From: Chitinophagaceae bacterium | GTDB taxonomy: Bacteria > Bacteroidota > Bacteroidia > Chitinophagales > Chitinophagaceae | DNA length: 6,534 nucleotides | Reading direction: 5' to 3' | Assembly (NCBI GenBank): GCA_947378615.1 | Contig: CANCKV010000193.1 | Coordinates: 1-6,534 of the forward strand | Shown: one piece after another, positions 5,725 to 6,534 of the stretch | Numbering within the stretch: position 1 is the stretch's first letter | How the letters are laid out: each line of letters opens with the position of its first letter | Translations under genes and position numbers: made by a program | The notes under the pieces: generated by a model | Seen by the model: only the letters and a program-made list of their open reading frames with translations | The model's database searches: none | Told to the model about the DNA's origin: nothing

Positions 5725-6387
5725 ATGACAGAGCATTTATCAACCGCAGAAGAGAATTATATCAAGAGTATTTATCATTTACAACAGTCCGAATCGGTTG
5801 TATCTACAAACGAAGTGGCGGCAAGATTAAATACGAAAGCGGCTTCAGTCACGGATATGTTGAAAAGACTAAATAGTAAACAAGTGATTCATTATGAGAA
5901 ATATAAAGGCGTGTCATTGAGTATTGAAGGAGAGAAAATAGCTATTGATATCATCAGAAAGCATCGTTTGTGGGAGTATTTCTTGGTGGAGAAATTGCAG
6001 TTTAAATGGGACGAAGTGCACGAGATTGCAGAGGAATTAGAACATATAAGCAGCAAACAACTCGTTGAAAGACTAGATAACTATCTTGGCTATCCTAAGT
6101 TCGATCCTCATGGCGATCCAATTCCTGATAGCAAGGGGCATATACAATTTCAGGAACAAATTAGCTTAACAGATTTGACAATAGAAAAGCCCGCAACTGT
6201 GAGTGCCGTAGTAGGAAGTCAATCCTCCGAATTATTAGAACTGCTTACTCATAAGAATATTGGAATCGGCACTAGAATCGTAATTAAAAGGAAGTTTTCT
6301 TATGATAATTCTATGGAGATAGAAACAAATGATAATTGCACGTTTACAATAAGCAAGGAATTAGCGATGGCACTATTTGTAAGATAA
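5725..6387 (+). CDS. mntR: DtxR/MntR-family metal-dependent transcriptional regulator
   Basis: This 220-residue, three-domain metalloregulator is expected to repress its targets when its metal, probably Mn(II), is abundant. The winged helix-turn-helix occupies about 5-68 (TAEENYIKSIYHL, STNEVAARLNTKAASVTDMLKRL, wing YEKYKGVSLSIEGE). The dimerisation and metal-binding domain (about 70-140) contains KHRLWE and EVHEIAEELEHI, then DPHGDPIP. Aligned from memory to DtxR and MntR, ligand positions are H80, E84 and H99 (ancillary site) and E103, E106 and H107 (primary site). Glu at 103 is MntR-like, whereas iron-sensing DtxR has Cys there. The N-terminal ligand position is N11. An SH3/FeoA-like domain (about 150-220) completes the long form. 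The ATG at 5725 starts just before the first helix and after a candidate operator. The next gene, an Nramp transporter, starts 17 nt downstream, which strongly supports a manganese role over iron. Confidence 0.88.
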   Translation: MTEHLSTAEENYIKSIYHLQQSESVVSTNEVAARLNTKAASVTDMLKRLNSKQVIHYEKYKGVSLSIEGEKIAIDIIRKHRLWEYFLVEKLQFKWDEVHEIAEELEHISSKQLVERLDNYLGYPKFDPHGDPIPDSKGHIQFQEQISLTDLTIEKPATVSAVVGSQSSELLELLTHKNIGIGTRIVIKRKFSYDNSMEIETNDNCTFTISKELAMALFVR

Positions 6388-6404
6388 TTCGTAATTGAAA
6401 TAAA

Positions 6405-6534
6405 ATGAAATCAACATATAATATAGAAAATTCTTTGGGAGAAGCAAATTCTTCGGTGGATACAACGCATTCAGGAAAAGGGTTTCGAAGATTACTCGCA
6501 TACTTTGGCCCTGCCTATTTGGTGAGTGTGGGAT
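6405..6534 (+). CDS. mntH: Nramp-family divalent metal transporter, 3'-truncated
   Basis: Only the first 43 codons are in the window. They read from MKSTYNIENSLGEA through a hydrophilic tail of about 30 residues into LLAYFGPAYLVSVG, the start of transmembrane helix 1 of Nramp (NRAMP/MntH) proton-coupled Mn(II)/Fe(II) importers of the inner membrane. The metal-binding DPGN motif would be expected just beyond the window edge. The ATG at 6405 follows the mntR TAA by 17 nt with no hairpin or promoter-like element between, so the two genes are probably co-transcribed and both controlled by the operator at 5697-5716. The family call rests on this short but characteristic segment together with its mntR neighbour. 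The exact ion preference cannot be judged from the fragment. Confidence 0.82.
   Translation, partial: MKSTYNIENSLGEANSSVDTTHSGKGFRRLLAYFGPAYLVSVG

Overview
The window looks like ordinary chromosome from a member of the Bacteroidota, most likely Chitinophagia or a close relative. The evidence is the AT-rich DNA, start codons without a Shine-Dalgarno sequence, promoter elements of the TTTG / TAnnTTTG kind, a very large Oar-like TonB-dependent receptor with an N-terminal carboxypeptidase-regulatory-like domain, and a DUF1015 protein of the Bacteroidota type. The genus is not determined.

Layout from left to right. (1) The 3' two thirds or so of a DUF1015-family gene (+, to 925) is followed by a bidirectional hairpin terminator (946-982). 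(2) From 983 to 1136 no gene or clear signal is visible. (3) A two-gene minus-strand operon encodes an SRPBCC (START-like) protein (2005-1586) and then a MarR-family repressor (1589-1137), joined by an ATGA overlap. Its promoter, near 2076-2045, carries a 24-bp near-perfect palindrome that is a good candidate for the MarR operator. (4) A terminator (2119-2152) ends the next minus-strand gene, a 1094-residue Oar-like TonB-dependent outer-membrane receptor (5461-2177). (5) A 263-bp divergent intergenic region contains a DtxR/MntR-type palindrome (5697-5716). (6) On the plus strand, a 220-residue DtxR/MntR-family regulator (5725-6387) is followed 17 nt later by the first 43 codons of an Nramp (MntH-type) divalent-metal transporter, cut by the window end.

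Two regulatory modules can be read from the sequence. One is a self-contained MarR-SRPBCC operon, probably autoregulated through its palindromic promoter. The other is an mntR-mntH manganese-homeostasis operon with an operator just upstream of the mntR start. The octamer CGCCTAAA, which forms one half of that operator, occurs again in the same orientation 18 nt from the start codon of the divergent receptor gene. This raises the untested possibility that the receptor belongs to the same metal regulon. I found no mobile element, CRISPR array, tRNA or rRNA, and no strong sign of a wholly new system. The points of interest are regulatory.
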